Shown: positions 1 to 6,007 of the stretch, piece after piece
Layout of the letters: every line of letters starts with the position of its first letter
Numbering within the stretch: position 1 is the first letter of the stretch
Source of the DNA: a virus
Reading direction: 5' to 3' (one strand)
Virus record (IMG/VR): IMGVR_UViG_3300046515_000021
Location: 1-49,703 of that record
Length of the DNA: 49,703 bases
Notes under the pieces: generated by a model
Databases searched by the model: none
What the model saw: only the letters and a program-made list of their open reading frames with translations
What the model was told of the DNA's origin: nothing
Made by a program: the position numbers and the translations under genes

Positions 1-127
1 CCGCCTGGCGGCGGCCACCAGGAAGTGAGGCGACGGCGAGGTAGTAGTCAGGGGCGAAGCGGCAAGGGCGCCCTGCCGGGCGCCACGAAGCAGTGCACCT
101 TACGGCCTGGGGGCGCTGTCGCGCCCC
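1..127. repeat. Terminal direct repeat, left copy (127 bp)
   Basis: These 127 bases are identical to 49577-49703. They contain no gene. Inside are two perfect hairpins with 7-bp stems and 4-base loops (67-84 and 110-127). The repeat shows that the sequence is circular or terminally redundant. Its length equals a common maximum assembly k-mer, so an assembly overlap is the simplest explanation; a true short terminal repeat or a position near cos remains possible. Confidence 0.95.
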
Positions 128-173
128 GGTAAACCAGTGCCGGCTGTCAGTCCCACCCCCTACGCTGGCACAC

Positions 174-368
174 ATGGACAACGACACTGACCTCCGCTTC
201 GCCCTCCAGATCGCTGGTGCCGAGCTGGCCGAGACGCCCCCGCCCTCCGACTCCCCGCTCGGCATGCTGCGTCTCTTCGCCGATGCCAATCCGGGTGTGT
301 CGCTGACCGCTGGCCACGTCCGCCAGGCCCTGGCCGGCACCCTCGGCCTCCGCTCAGATCGACCCTGA
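174..368 (+). CDS. Small hypothetical protein, 64 aa
   Basis: The open frame from ATG 174 gives a 64-residue acidic protein (starts MDNDTDLRFA) with a proline-rich stretch and no recognised domain. No Shine-Dalgarno sequence precedes the ATG, but a -10-like TACGCT lies at 161-166, 8 bases upstream. Leaderless translation, common in Streptomyces, is therefore possible. It is the only plausible gene between the packaging junction and the long leader. An upstream in-frame ATG at 93 would lie inside the 127-bp repeat and gives a less convincing N-terminus. I do not recognise the family. Confidence 0.45.
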   Translation: MDNDTDLRFALQIAGAELAETPPPSDSPLGMLRLFADANPGVSLTAGHVRQALAGTLGLRSDRP

Positions 369-687
369 AACCGTGGCGCGATCTTGGCCGGTAAGACGTG
401 GCGGTCAGCGCTCCCGTCCACCGGGGGTCACCCCCCACCCCATCCCAGGCTGTGCTACCCTCGCGCGCCCCTCTGCGCTGCCCGCTCGCGGCTCATCTCC
501 CAGGGCATGCGGGAACGGGCCAGCGCGCCCCGGAAAGCCCTTGAGAACGGCTCTCAGAGCCACGGGAAACGTGCTCTGACCTGCAAGGCTTGACAGGATC
601 TGTGCAAGTGGTGCAGTCTTTGGCTCGTCGCCACAACGGGACGCACCGCAAGCCGCAAGGCAGGCGGGACGGACAAGACAGCGACAC

Positions 688-716
688 TTGCACAATCGAG
701 CGAAAGCCTGTAAGGT
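688..716 (+). promoter_or_regulatory. Candidate promoter in the leader
   Basis: TTGCAC at 688-693 and TAAGGT at 711-716 are separated by 17 bases, a good sigma-70-type arrangement. The -35 element overlaps a reverse-oriented copy of the dispersed motif (682-694), so control by a motif-binding repressor is possible. Confidence 0.4.
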
Positions 717-833
717 CGAGCTCAGCAAGGCAGCACAGCGGGTGAGTGAACCGGGATGTCGATGGTCCGGGGAACGGTTACCGAGTGGCGAACAGCGGCT
801 CACCTGCACAACGCACGCCGAGCAAAGCGCAAC

Positions 834-861
834 TTGCACAACCCGAAGCGAGTGTGATACT
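834..861 (+). promoter_or_regulatory. Candidate early promoter (GATACT family)
   Basis: TTGCAC at 834-839 and GATACT at 856-861 with a 16-base spacer. The -10 context GTGTGATACTGT is shared with the sites at 1360, 2497, 5287, 8102 and, on the reverse strand, 21204-21199. Confidence 0.5.
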
Positions 862-1338
862 GTCGCTTCAGCAACACAGCAAGACACGAACTTGGTACGA
901 CGCACCGCAAGCGGTGTAGACGGTGACTGAGAGCGTGGGGAAACGGAAGCACGAGGGTCGGGTATCCGGCGCAGTCCGAGTGTGAGTAGGGAACCCGCTC
1001 CTCCGGCGAACGTCAGGGTACAGCGAGCGCGAGTAAGCCTCTGAGGCGCTGTCCTGGTGAGTGGGATGCCACACAATCCAGGGTGTCGGAGGTGAACGGA
1101 CGTGACCCAGGGCCCAACTGTCCTCCCCGGACAGTCCGGAAACGGAACGCGCCGAACGGCGCGGGACACAGTCTGGAAGCAAGCGGGGAGGGCAGGAAGT
1201 ACCGGTCGCCAGTAAGGGACCGGGGGAGCGCCACTACGGGCTCCCGCAAAGCCCCCTTCGGGACCGCTCGCCTCTACGGGAGCGGGGCCCGTGCTGCAAA
1301 AGCCAAGGGGGGTGCCAGGTCCCGCCCGAACCGGGCGG

Positions 1339-1365
1339 TTGACCGACACCGCAAGGTGTGATACT
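1339..1365 (+). promoter_or_regulatory. Candidate promoter of the first early unit
   Basis: TTGACC at 1339-1344 and GATACT at 1360-1365 lie just upstream of the zinc-knuckle gene at 1389. The 15-base spacer contains a hairpin with a GCAA loop. The predicted RNA start is near 1372, leaving a 17-base leader. Confidence 0.5.
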
Positions 1366-1388
1366 GTAACAACAGAACGGAACGCGAA

Positions 1389-1775
1389 ATGCGCTGCACG
1401 ATCTGCTCCGAGAGCGCCACGCACTACTACCGGAACGGTAGGGGCGAGAACACGGGTCGCTGCTACGACCACGCTGCACAGTTCGGGTACCCCGAGTACC
1501 TGATCGAGCTCAACCCGCCGAAGCCCGCACTGAGGGTGCCCGGCTACCTGGTCCTCTTCAACGAGGGGAACGGCCAGGAGGACGAGGTCGCTGTGACCTG
1601 GCCCTTCGAGGAGGAACTCGCCGCATGGTGGGTGGGCAACATCTCCGGCGCCGACAAGTTCGACTCCGACTGGCTGGTCGCCGATGCGGCCTACGACCCC
1701 TACCGCCCGCAGTACCTGGAGAAGCAGGGGGTGACGGTGGAGATTACGAGGGTCACCACTCTGACCCTGGTGTGA
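1389..1775 (+). CDS. Putative zinc-knuckle protein, 128 aa
   Basis: The N-terminus has C3, C6, C25 and H28, a CxxC...CxxH arrangement that could bind zinc. The rest is acidic with an aromatic stretch (WPFEEELAAWW) near residues 77-87. No family is recognised. The ATG follows the purine-rich AACGGAACGCGAA and lies 23 bases after a GATACT -10 element, making it the first gene of its transcription unit. Ten bases after its stop begins the first hammerhead-like element, so the mature mRNA would end in that element's stem III hairpin. A small nucleic-acid- or protein-binding host-takeover factor is a guess from position. Confidence 0.75.
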   Translation: MRCTICSESATHYYRNGRGENTGRCYDHAAQFGYPEYLIELNPPKPALRVPGYLVLFNEGNGQEDEVAVTWPFEEELAAWWVGNISGADKFDSDWLVADAAYDPYRPQYLEKQGVTVEITRVTTLTLV

Positions 1776-1786
1776 AAGTGTGACAA

Positions 1787-1845
1787 GGCGAAACCGCCCG
1801 AAGGGCGGTCCGGCCAGGTGGTTCCTGGTCGCTGATGAGCCAGCC
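1787..1845 (+). ncRNA. Type II hammerhead ribozyme HHR1
   Basis: Order of parts: open stem II GGC 1787-1789, GAAA 1790-1793, stem III ACCGCCC/GGGCGGT closed by GAA (1793-1809), cleavage-site C1810, stem I of 8 bp (1811-1818 with 1824-1831, loop TGGTT), CTGATGA 1832-1838, stem II GCC 1839-1841. This is the hammerhead core with stem II open. The predicted cut is 1810/1811. Loop I GGT can pair with GCC 1843-1845. It sits between the genes at 1389 and 1868. Confidence 0.88.
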
Positions 1846-1867
1846 TGCTCGAATCGAGGGAGACATC

Positions 1868-2002
1868 ATGAGCATCCAGCTCCGCAAGGGTGAGTCCGTG
1901 AACCTGAACCAGCTCGCCCGCCAGACGCCCCAAGAGAGCGTCCTGAAGCGCCTCCTGCGCAACGACCTGAACGCCCTGGCCCTGCGCTTCGGAGGTAAGT
2001 GA
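1868..2002 (+). CDS. Small basic hypothetical protein, 44 aa
   Basis: A short frame from ATG 1868 encodes MSIQLRKGES and so on, ending FGGK. It is basic and probably helical, with no recognised family. A strong ribosome-binding site (GAGGGAG, 1855-1861) sits 6 bases before the ATG. The gene exactly fills the space between HHR1 and HHR2, which is why I believe it despite its size. After ribozyme cleavage it would lie alone on an RNA of about 225 bases. Function unknown. Confidence 0.72.
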   Translation: MSIQLRKGESVNLNQLARQTPQESVLKRLLRNDLNALALRFGGK

Positions 2003-2012
2003 CTCGGATGAA

Positions 2013-2072
2013 GGCGAAACGCCCTGCGGGGCGTCCGGCCGGCTTGGGTAGCCGACCGCTGATGAGCCAGCC
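2013..2072 (+). ncRNA. Type II hammerhead ribozyme HHR2
   Basis: Stem II GGC 2013-2015, GAAA 2016-2019, stem III ACGCCC/GGGCGT with a UGCG (UNCG-type) loop 2025-2028, C2035 at the predicted cut (2035/2036), stem I 2036-2044 with 2050-2058 containing one C-A mismatch (loop TGGGT), CTGATGA 2059-2065, GCC 2066-2068. Loop GGT can pair with GCC 2070-2072. Stem III and stem I differ from HHR1 in sequence but keep pairing, which is covariation. Confidence 0.88.
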
Positions 2073-2096
2073 TGCTCACTGTCCGAGGGGACGAGT

Positions 2097-2474
2097 GTGA
2101 CCACGTACGTACACCCCGCAGCATGGGACGAGTACACCGCCGCCCTTGACTGGGCGAGGACGGGTAACCAGCGCATCGCCGATGCGACCAGCGAGCCCCG
2201 CGAGATGCCTCGCGGTGCGAGGTACTACCTCACGAACGACTTCCAGTCCGGGTTCGGAGTGGCGAGCGACGGCACGCTGATCGGTCTGTTCTCGACGGTC
2301 AAGGGCCGCGGTACGGACCTGGTGTGGGACGCGGTGACGCACAAGGGTGCGAGCAAGCTGGACTGCTTCGACGGGTTCCTGCCCGACTACTACAAGCAGT
2401 TCGGGTTCGTCGAGACGGAGCGCGTCGCGAACTGGACGGCAGGTGAGCCGGACGTAGTGTTCATGGCGCTGTGA
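2097..2474 (+). CDS. Putative GNAT-fold acetyltransferase, 125 aa
   Basis: The length and the C-terminal pattern (YYKQFGFVETERVANW, then a final strand DVVFMAL) suggest the GNAT fold, in which a tyrosine followed by a GF turn precedes the last strands. The acetyl-CoA-binding loop (R/Q-x-x-G-x-G/A) is not clear, so activity is uncertain. The GTG start follows GAGGGGAC at 2085-2092. It lies between HHR2 and the promoter near 2497 and closes the first early unit. Phage GNAT proteins can modify host factors, but the target here is unknown; the family call itself is tentative. Confidence 0.55.
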   Translation: MTTYVHPAAWDEYTAALDWARTGNQRIADATSEPREMPRGARYYLTNDFQSGFGVASDGTLIGLFSTVKGRGTDLVWDAVTHKGASKLDCFDGFLPDYYKQFGFVETERVANWTAGEPDVVFMAL

Positions 2475-2475
2475 G

Positions 2476-2508
2476 TGTGCAACCTGCGCAAGCTGTGATA
2501 CTGTCACA
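2476..2508 (+). promoter_or_regulatory. Early promoter with overlapping operator-like palindrome
   Basis: The motif TGTGCAAC begins at 2476 and GATACT lies at 2497-2502. A perfect inverted repeat, TGTGA-TACTG-TCACA (2494-2508), covers the -10 element. The stretch from TGTGCAAC to GATACTGT is nearly repeated at 5267-5294. It should drive the unit starting at 2529 and looks repressible. Confidence 0.6.
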
Positions 2509-2528
2509 ACATCGAAAGGGGAGAGCGA

Positions 2529-2723
2529 GTGAGCAAGATCCAGGAACTGCTTCGGGCGGCAGCCGGGGGAGCGGTCATCGAGTGCAAGGTGCGGCCCGCG
2601 GAAGGGACGCGGGTGGTGTTCAGCCCCCGTGAGGATCTGGGCCGAGACCCGCTGCCCTGGCTCCTGGAGGGCGAGCAGCACGACTGGGCCCGCTACCGGA
2701 GTCGGGAGGTGGGGGCGCGGTGA
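2529..2723 (+). CDS. Small hypothetical protein, 64 aa
   Basis: GTG 2529 is preceded by AAAGGGGAGAGCGA, a strong ribosome-binding site, and by the promoter at 2476-2508. The product (MSKIQELLRAAAG...) has a short amphipathic N-terminal helix and an Arg-rich C-terminus; no domain is recognised. Its TGA stop (2721-2723) is immediately followed by HHR3, so cleavage would leave this message with a stem III hairpin about 24 bases past the stop. Confidence 0.7.
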   Translation: MSKIQELLRAAAGGAVIECKVRPAEGTRVVFSPREDLGRDPLPWLLEGEQHDWARYRSREVGAR

Positions 2724-2724
2724 A

Positions 2725-2782
2725 GGCGAAACACCCGTGAGGGTGTCTGGCCGGGTGGTGCCCGGTCACTGATGAGCCAACC
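2725..2782 (+). ncRNA. Type II hammerhead ribozyme HHR3
   Basis: Stem II GGC 2725-2727, GAAA 2728-2731, stem III ACACCC/GGGTGT with a GUGA (GNRA) loop 2737-2740, C2747 at the predicted cut (2747/2748), stem I 2748-2755 with 2761-2768 (loop TGGTG), CTGATGA 2769-2775, GCC 2776-2778. Loop GGT pairs with ACC 2780-2782. It starts directly at the upstream stop codon. Confidence 0.88.
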
Positions 2783-2794
2783 CGAGGAGCGCAC

Positions 2795-2926
2795 ATGGAC
2801 GGATACAGCATCACCCCCGAGTACAGCGTCGAGGAGCTGGCTGAGCTCCTGGCCGACCTGGAGCACACAGATCGGAGAAGGGTCCTGGAGCTGGCCGACA
2901 AGATCGCGGCATCGCACTACGAGTAG
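2795..2926 (+). CDS. Small acidic hypothetical protein, 43 aa
   Basis: ATG 2795 follows CGAGGAGCG (2783-2791). The product is acidic and Leu-rich (VEELAELLADLEH, then VLELADKIAAS) and should form two short helices. No family is recognised. It fills the space between HHR3 and HHR4. An ATG inside the HHR3 core (2772) opens an overlapping frame, but that frame has no ribosome-binding site and lies in the ribozyme. Confidence 0.7.
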   Translation: MDGYSITPEYSVEELAELLADLEHTDRRRVLELADKIAASHYE

Positions 2927-2929
2927 CAA

Positions 2930-2985
2930 GGCGAAACGCCCTCGGGCGTCTGGCCGGTTGGTTACCGGTCACTGATGAGCCAACC
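2930..2985 (+). ncRNA. Type II hammerhead ribozyme HHR4
   Basis: Stem II GGC 2930-2932, GAAA 2933-2936, stem III ACGCC/GGCGT (2936-2949, loop CTCG), C2950 at the predicted cut (2950/2951), stem I 2951-2958 with 2964-2971 (loop TGGTT), CTGATGA 2972-2978, GCC 2979-2981. Loop GGTT is fully complementary to AACC 2982-2985. It begins 3 bases after the upstream stop. Confidence 0.88.
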
Positions 2986-3026
2986 AAGCACGGCATCCAC
3001 CAGACACCGAGGCTGAAAGGCCCCAC

Positions 3027-3116
3027 ATGCAGATCACCATGCACAACACAGTCACACGTGACCACCGTGGCCACCGTGACGGGAGCAACTGGGAGGTCGC
3101 TTTCTTCAGGCGGTAA
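3027..3116 (+). CDS. Possible 29-aa peptide
   Basis: ATG 3027 follows GAAAGG (3016-3020) and opens a 29-residue His/Arg-rich frame (MQITMHNTVT..., ending AFFRR). It occupies the only coding-like position between HHR4 and HHR5. The remaining 75 bases up to HHR5 hold nothing I recognise. Support rests on position and ribosome-binding site only, so this may be untranslated spacer. Confidence 0.45.
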   Translation: MQITMHNTVTRDHRGHRDGSNWEVAFFRR

Positions 3117-3192
3117 CGCCTGGATGTGCACTGCAACACCTCACATGAGATTCCGACCAGGCGGCGAGGCTGGTCGGGGCTCGGTGACTCCA

Positions 3193-3268
3193 TGCGAAAC
3201 GCCCGGTCAACTGCCCTCAGAGGGCCGGGTGTCGGCCCAGGGCGGTGCCTGGGTCCTGATGAGCAGCC
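3193..3268 (+). ncRNA. Type II hammerhead ribozyme HHR5, extended stem III
   Basis: Stem II is TGC 3193-3195 with GCA 3263-3265, a compensatory change from GGC/GCC elsewhere. GAAA 3196-3199 is followed by a long stem III (3199-3206 with 3225-3232, then a further hairpin 3214-3224). C3233 marks the predicted cut (3233/3234). Stem I is 3234-3241 with 3248-3255 (loop GCGGTG), CTGATGA 3256-3262. Loop GGT can pair with GCC 3266-3268. Confidence 0.88.
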
Positions 3269-3293
3269 ACTCATACCCGAGAGACGAGAGACC

Positions 3294-3911
3294 ATGATCC
3301 CCATCAAGCCCGACGCCAAGACCCGCGAGCAGTACGTCCGGAACATCATCGACACGTGGCTGGACGCGTCCGCCGAGCAGGAGTTGCAGGGGCGGGACTG
3401 GTACCCGAGTGCGAACCGCCTGGCCGAGCAGATGGCGGAGGGCGATGCCCGGATCGGCGCCGGCCTGCTGGCAGCGCTGTCTCCGCAGACGGCATGGTGG
3501 TTGAACGTCGAGCTGGCTACGGAGGCGTACGAGACGGGCACCCCGGCCAGGCACCTGGGAGACGCGCTGGCCAAGGCGTCGAAGATCCTGGCGGGTGCCG
3601 ACCCGGCCGAGGTGCTGCCCATGGACCGCAAGACCGGCCACTTCTACCGCTGCATCTTCGACCCGACCGACGCGGACGCTGTCTGCATCGACAGGCACGC
3701 ACACGACATCGCGGTCGGCGAGGAGTTCGGCGCCCGTGACCGGGGCCTGGGTGCCAAGGGTCGGTACGCCCTGATCGCGCACTGCTACCGGGAGGCTGCC
3801 CAGCGCCTGGGTGAACTCCCCTCGGTGGTCCAGGCGGTGACCTGGGTGGTGTGGAGAGACAAGCTGGTCGGGACGTCTACGAGGGGAACCATGTTCGCTA
3901 CTGCGGCATGA
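3294..3911 (+). CDS. Hypothetical protein, DUF7178-like, 205 aa
   Basis: ATG 3294 follows CGAGAGACGAGAG. The protein has a helical region GAGLLAALSPQTAWW near residues 55-70 and the motif VCIDRHAHD near residue 137, with FY upstream. That layout matches my memory of a phage and plasmid family (DUF7178) that resembles helix-hairpin-helix DNA glycosylases, where the aspartate of the xDRHA motif sits in the position of a catalytic residue. No biochemical function is established to my knowledge. It is the largest of the ribozyme-separated genes, lying between HHR5 and HHR6. A DNA repair or DNA-binding role is only inferred. Confidence 0.7.
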   Translation: MIPIKPDAKTREQYVRNIIDTWLDASAEQELQGRDWYPSANRLAEQMAEGDARIGAGLLAALSPQTAWWLNVELATEAYETGTPARHLGDALAKASKILAGADPAEVLPMDRKTGHFYRCIFDPTDADAVCIDRHAHDIAVGEEFGARDRGLGAKGRYALIAHCYREAAQRLGELPSVVQAVTWVVWRDKLVGTSTRGTMFATAA

Positions 3912-3928
3912 GTGTGCAAGTGACGCAA

Positions 3929-3988
3929 GCCGAAACCGCCGAGAGGCGGTCGGGGTGGGGTGGCTCCCGCCTCCTGATGATGGCAGCC
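3929..3988 (+). ncRNA. Type II hammerhead ribozyme HHR6, variant junction
   Basis: Stem II is GCC 3929-3931 with GGC 3982-3984, reversed relative to other copies, and one extra base (T3981) stands between CTGATGA (3974-3980) and the stem. GAAA 3932-3935, stem III ACCGCC/GGCGGT with a GAGA (GNRA) loop, C3951 at the predicted cut (3951/3952), stem I 3952-3959 with 3966-3973. Loop GGC pairs with GCC 3986-3988. A copy of the TGTGCAAGTG motif (3913-3922) lies just upstream. Confidence 0.8.
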
Positions 3989-4011
3989 ATGACTGTGAAG
4001 GTGTGACAGCG

Positions 4012-4590
4012 ATGATCCCGAGCAACGTAGTGCGGTGCCTGGCCGACAACGGCCCGATCCTCTACCCGTTCGAAGGCGGCGCGTACAAGTGCAAGACCTG
4101 CGGTGGTGGGCTGAAGCCCGGACAGTCCTCGGCGTCCGGCCTGTACTGGTCCGAGAGCTACGGCTACCTCGTCGAGGGAGACCTGGTCGAGGACGAGCGC
4201 GACACCGAAGAGGAGGTCTCGGACCTGTACTCCGCGATCGGAGTGTTCGCCGAGATCCTCGGTGACCAGATGACGGCGTCGGGAGTGGGCGGTCACTTCA
4301 CCTGCTCCGAGGCGAACGAGCTGGTTCGGGCGCTGATGGTCGGAGGCAACAAGCAGGCGGCCATGACCTTCCTGGAGGGCCATGCGCAGGGTGACTACGA
4401 CGTGGACGACGAGCACGGAGACCTCCTCGACTACGAGGCGTACGTCCTGGAGCTCGCCGGACAGCCGGTACCCGAGCTGATCGAGGGGCCCAAGGGCAAG
4501 GCCGAGGTGGTGACCGAGGGCACGGTCGTGAGACACGAGCTGGAGGTGGTGACGACCGAGGAGCTGATCGTCCTGCTGAACCTGCACTGA
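4012..4590 (+). CDS. Hypothetical acidic protein with CxxC motif, 192 aa
   Basis: ATG 4012 follows GAAGGTG (3997-4003). The N-terminus has C9 and a CKTCGGG turn (C27, C30); most of the protein is strongly acidic. No family is recognised. The same ribosome-binding context (TGTGAAGGTGTGACnG, then ATG) precedes the gene at 5385, so the two leaders are related. It lies between HHR6 and HHR7, and HHR7 starts 4 bases after its stop. Confidence 0.72.
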   Translation: MIPSNVVRCLADNGPILYPFEGGAYKCKTCGGGLKPGQSSASGLYWSESYGYLVEGDLVEDERDTEEEVSDLYSAIGVFAEILGDQMTASGVGGHFTCSEANELVRALMVGGNKQAAMTFLEGHAQGDYDVDDEHGDLLDYEAYVLELAGQPVPELIEGPKGKAEVVTEGTVVRHELEVVTTEELIVLLNLH

Positions 4591-4593
4591 CAA

Positions 4594-4650
4594 GGCGAAA
4601 CCCCTTCGGGGGTCCGGGGTGGGTGGCATCCCCCCGCTGATGAGCCTGCC
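4594..4650 (+). ncRNA. Type II hammerhead ribozyme HHR7
   Basis: Stem II GGC 4594-4596, GAAA 4597-4600, stem III ACCCC/GGGGT with a UUCG tetraloop (4605-4608), C4614 at the predicted cut (4614/4615), stem I CGGGG 4615-4619 with 4632-4636 plus weaker inner pairing, CTGATGA 4637-4643, GCC 4644-4646. GGC 4625-4627 in loop I can pair with GCC 4648-4650. Confidence 0.85.
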
Positions 4651-4671
4651 GCACGTGATCGGAGAACCACA

Positions 4672-4815
4672 GTGACCCCCAAGTTCCGCACCCACGACGT
4701 GAACCACCGCGACTCGAAGCGTAAGGACAAGGCCACCACCCTGACCCGCAAGCACGTCCGGCAGAACAAGTACGAGGGCAACGAGGCCGTCGTCCGCATC
4801 GCCGTCAGCGCCTGA
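4672..4815 (+). CDS. Small basic protein, 47 aa
   Basis: GTG 4672 follows GATCGGAGAACCACA (GGAG at 4661-4664). The product is highly basic (HRDSKRKDK, then LTRKHVRQNKYEG) and may bind nucleic acid or ribosomes; no family is recognised. It lies just after HHR7 and 28 bases before the next gene, with no ribozyme between the two, so they would share one message. Confidence 0.68.
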   Translation: MTPKFRTHDVNHRDSKRKDKATTLTRKHVRQNKYEGNEAVVRIAVSA

Positions 4816-4843
4816 GACCTACACCAACCCGAGAGGCAAGCCA

Positions 4844-5263
4844 GTGATCACCGAGAAGATCCTCGCAGCACTGACCGACGAGAACGTCCAGGACATCATC
4901 GACATTGGCGCCGGGGGTGGCATCAACTACTGGGCCATCGAGCCGAGCGGCGAGGAGTTCGCCGGCCTGCCCGCGGGGAAGGCGTACACCATCGTCGAGG
5001 GTGAGCACGACACCTGGCTGGGGCTGGAGGGTGACCGCGAGGTCGAGGCGGTCCACTACCTGAGCAAGGACCAGGTGCGGGTGGCATACGGCAGACTCCT
5101 CGACCTCGACCAGGAGTTCGTGAACCAGGAGTACCACGGCTACATCGTCCAGTCCTGGATCGACCGGACCGAGAAGGACGGCATCGACGCCTCGCACATC
5201 GACGCCGGTACGGCCGACGTCATCATCCAGCTCGCGGCACTGGGAGAGATCCGATACGGCTGA
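4844..5263 (+). CDS. Hypothetical protein, 139 aa
   Basis: GTG 4844 follows GAGAGGCAAGCCA. The acidic product starts MITEKILAAL and contains a central YTIVEGEHDTW region followed by a helical half. Late in the protein, FVNQEYHGYIVQSW is aromatic-rich. I recognise no catalytic motif or family. It closes the second early unit, since a GATACT promoter follows at 5287. Confidence 0.7.
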   Translation: MITEKILAALTDENVQDIIDIGAGGGINYWAIEPSGEEFAGLPAGKAYTIVEGEHDTWLGLEGDREVEAVHYLSKDQVRVAYGRLLDLDQEFVNQEYHGYIVQSWIDRTEKDGIDASHIDAGTADVIIQLAALGEIRYG

Positions 5264-5265
5264 CA

Positions 5266-5293
5266 TTGTGCAACCTGCGCAGCAGTGATACTG
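5266..5293 (+). promoter_or_regulatory. Early promoter with TGTGCAAC motif
   Basis: TTGTGC at 5266-5271 and GATACT at 5287-5292 with a 15-base spacer. Sequence between the motif and the -10 is nearly identical to the site at 2476-2503. The predicted transcript would start about 10 bases before HHR8, so its 5' leader would be removed by that ribozyme. Confidence 0.55.
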
Positions 5294-5305
5294 TGACCAC
5301 ATCAA

Positions 5306-5366
5306 GGCGAAACCACCCGGAGGGGTGGTCGGGTGGAGCGGACCTCCATTCCCTGAAGAGCCAACC
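5306..5366 (+). ncRNA. Type II hammerhead ribozyme HHR8 (CTGAAGA core)
   Basis: Stem II GGC 5306-5308, GAAA 5309-5312, stem III ACCACC/GGTGGT-type pairing (5312-5329), C5330 at the predicted cut (5330/5331), stem I 5331-5338 with 5344-5352 (one bulged T), core CTGAAGA 5353-5359, GCC 5360-5362. The core differs only at position 7, which is free to vary in hammerheads. The loop-to-flank pairing is the weakest of the nine (GG with CC only). Confidence 0.83.
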
Positions 5367-5384
5367 ATTGTGAAGGTGTGACCG

Positions 5385-5798
5385 ATGGACATCATCGAGC
5401 GGATCAACCACTACAACCCCCCGACCCTGGCCCGACTCGCCGAGTGCGCCGAGCCTGCCTCGCACGTGAGTGACGGTGCCGACTTCCTCGCCCACGTACG
5501 GGACAAGGTGGTCGAGCTGGTCGAGCAGTACGTGAAGGAGGAGGGGGGCCAGCACGCTGACGCGGTCACCCACTACCGGGAACCCATCCAGGACACCGCC
5601 GCCGTGGCTGGCATGAGTGCCGACCCCGTCGAGAAGTGGCGCCAGTTCGTGGACCTCCGCACCTACGAGGAGGACACCGCCGAGTTCGGTACGCCCACCA
5701 ACAACACGCTCGAAGGGCACGCCGACCTGGCGCTCTTCTTCATCGGCTTCCGCCTGGCGAGCAAGCTGCTTACCGAGATCGAGGAGGGCTCCAAGTGA
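5385..5798 (+). CDS. Hypothetical protein, 137 aa
   Basis: ATG 5385 follows GAAGGTGTGACCG, the same ribosome-binding context as the gene at 4012. The product (MDIIERINHYNPPTL...) is acidic and probably all-helical, with no recognised domain. Its stop overlaps the next start by 4 bases (GTGA), so the two are translationally coupled. It is the first gene of the unit driven from 5266-5293, directly behind HHR8. Confidence 0.72.
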   Translation: MDIIERINHYNPPTLARLAECAEPASHVSDGADFLAHVRDKVVELVEQYVKEEGGQHADAVTHYREPIQDTAAVAGMSADPVEKWRQFVDLRTYEEDTAEFGTPTNNTLEGHADLALFFIGFRLASKLLTEIEEGSK

Positions 5799-6007
5799 GC
5801 CGCATGGGAGACCTGGTCATCGACCTGATGAGCCACGAGGCAGGCGAGCTCGACGACACCGAGACGCTGGAGCTGTTCGCCCTGCTGATCAAGAGCGGGA
5901 TGTGCTGGAAGCTCGGCCGCCACTACTGGGACACGGGCAGCAGGCTGATCGACGCTCGCCTGATCACCGAGGAGGGGGACATTCTCCAGGAGGTGGTCCT
6001 GACGTGA
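5795..6007 (+). CDS. Hypothetical protein, 70 aa
   Basis: GTG 5795 overlaps the previous stop (GTGA) and its own stop overlaps the next start (GTGA), so three genes form a coupled string. The product is small and helical (GDLVIDLMSHEAG, then ELFALLIKSGMCWKLGRHYW). An ATG three codons in is the alternative start. The sequence CTGATGAGCC occurs inside it (5825-5834) but without other hammerhead parts. Confidence 0.7.
   Translation: MSRMGDLVIDLMSHEAGELDDTETLELFALLIKSGMCWKLGRHYWDTGSRLIDARLITEEGDILQEVVLT

Larger units (their letters stand above)
369..1388 (+). other. Long non-coding leader of the early region
   Basis: About 1 kb without a convincing gene. The frames here are open only because the DNA is GC-rich; their translations are Arg/Pro/Ser-rich and lack ribosome-binding sites. 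The region holds promoter-like pairs (TTGACA at 590; TTGCAC 688-693 with TAAGGT 711-716; TTGCAC 834-839 with GATACT 856-861; TTGACC 1339-1344 with GATACT 1360-1365). It also has several copies of the TGTGCAAGTG motif or its complement (601-610, 682-694, 804-810, 832-840) and small hairpins with GCAA loops (ACACC-GCAA-GGTGT at 1345-1358). It is probably a promoter and control region for the early genes; a structured leader RNA cannot be excluded. Confidence 0.6.

Noticed and set aside
80-110. GAAGCAGTG in the terminal repeat as an R4-type attachment core
   Set aside because: Only 9 of the 12 core bases I recall match, there are no inverted arms, and a far better site lies beside int at 12116-12165.
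405-1472. Reverse-strand 355-codon open frame across the leader
   Set aside because: It is open because of GC richness; the translation is low-complexity (Arg/Pro/Val/Cys-rich), has no ribosome-binding site, and overlaps promoter-like sites and the 1389 gene on the other strand.
5820-5840. CTGATGAGCC inside the 5795 gene as a ribozyme part
   Set aside because: It is coding sequence (DLMSHEAG) with no GAAA or paired stems at the required distance.
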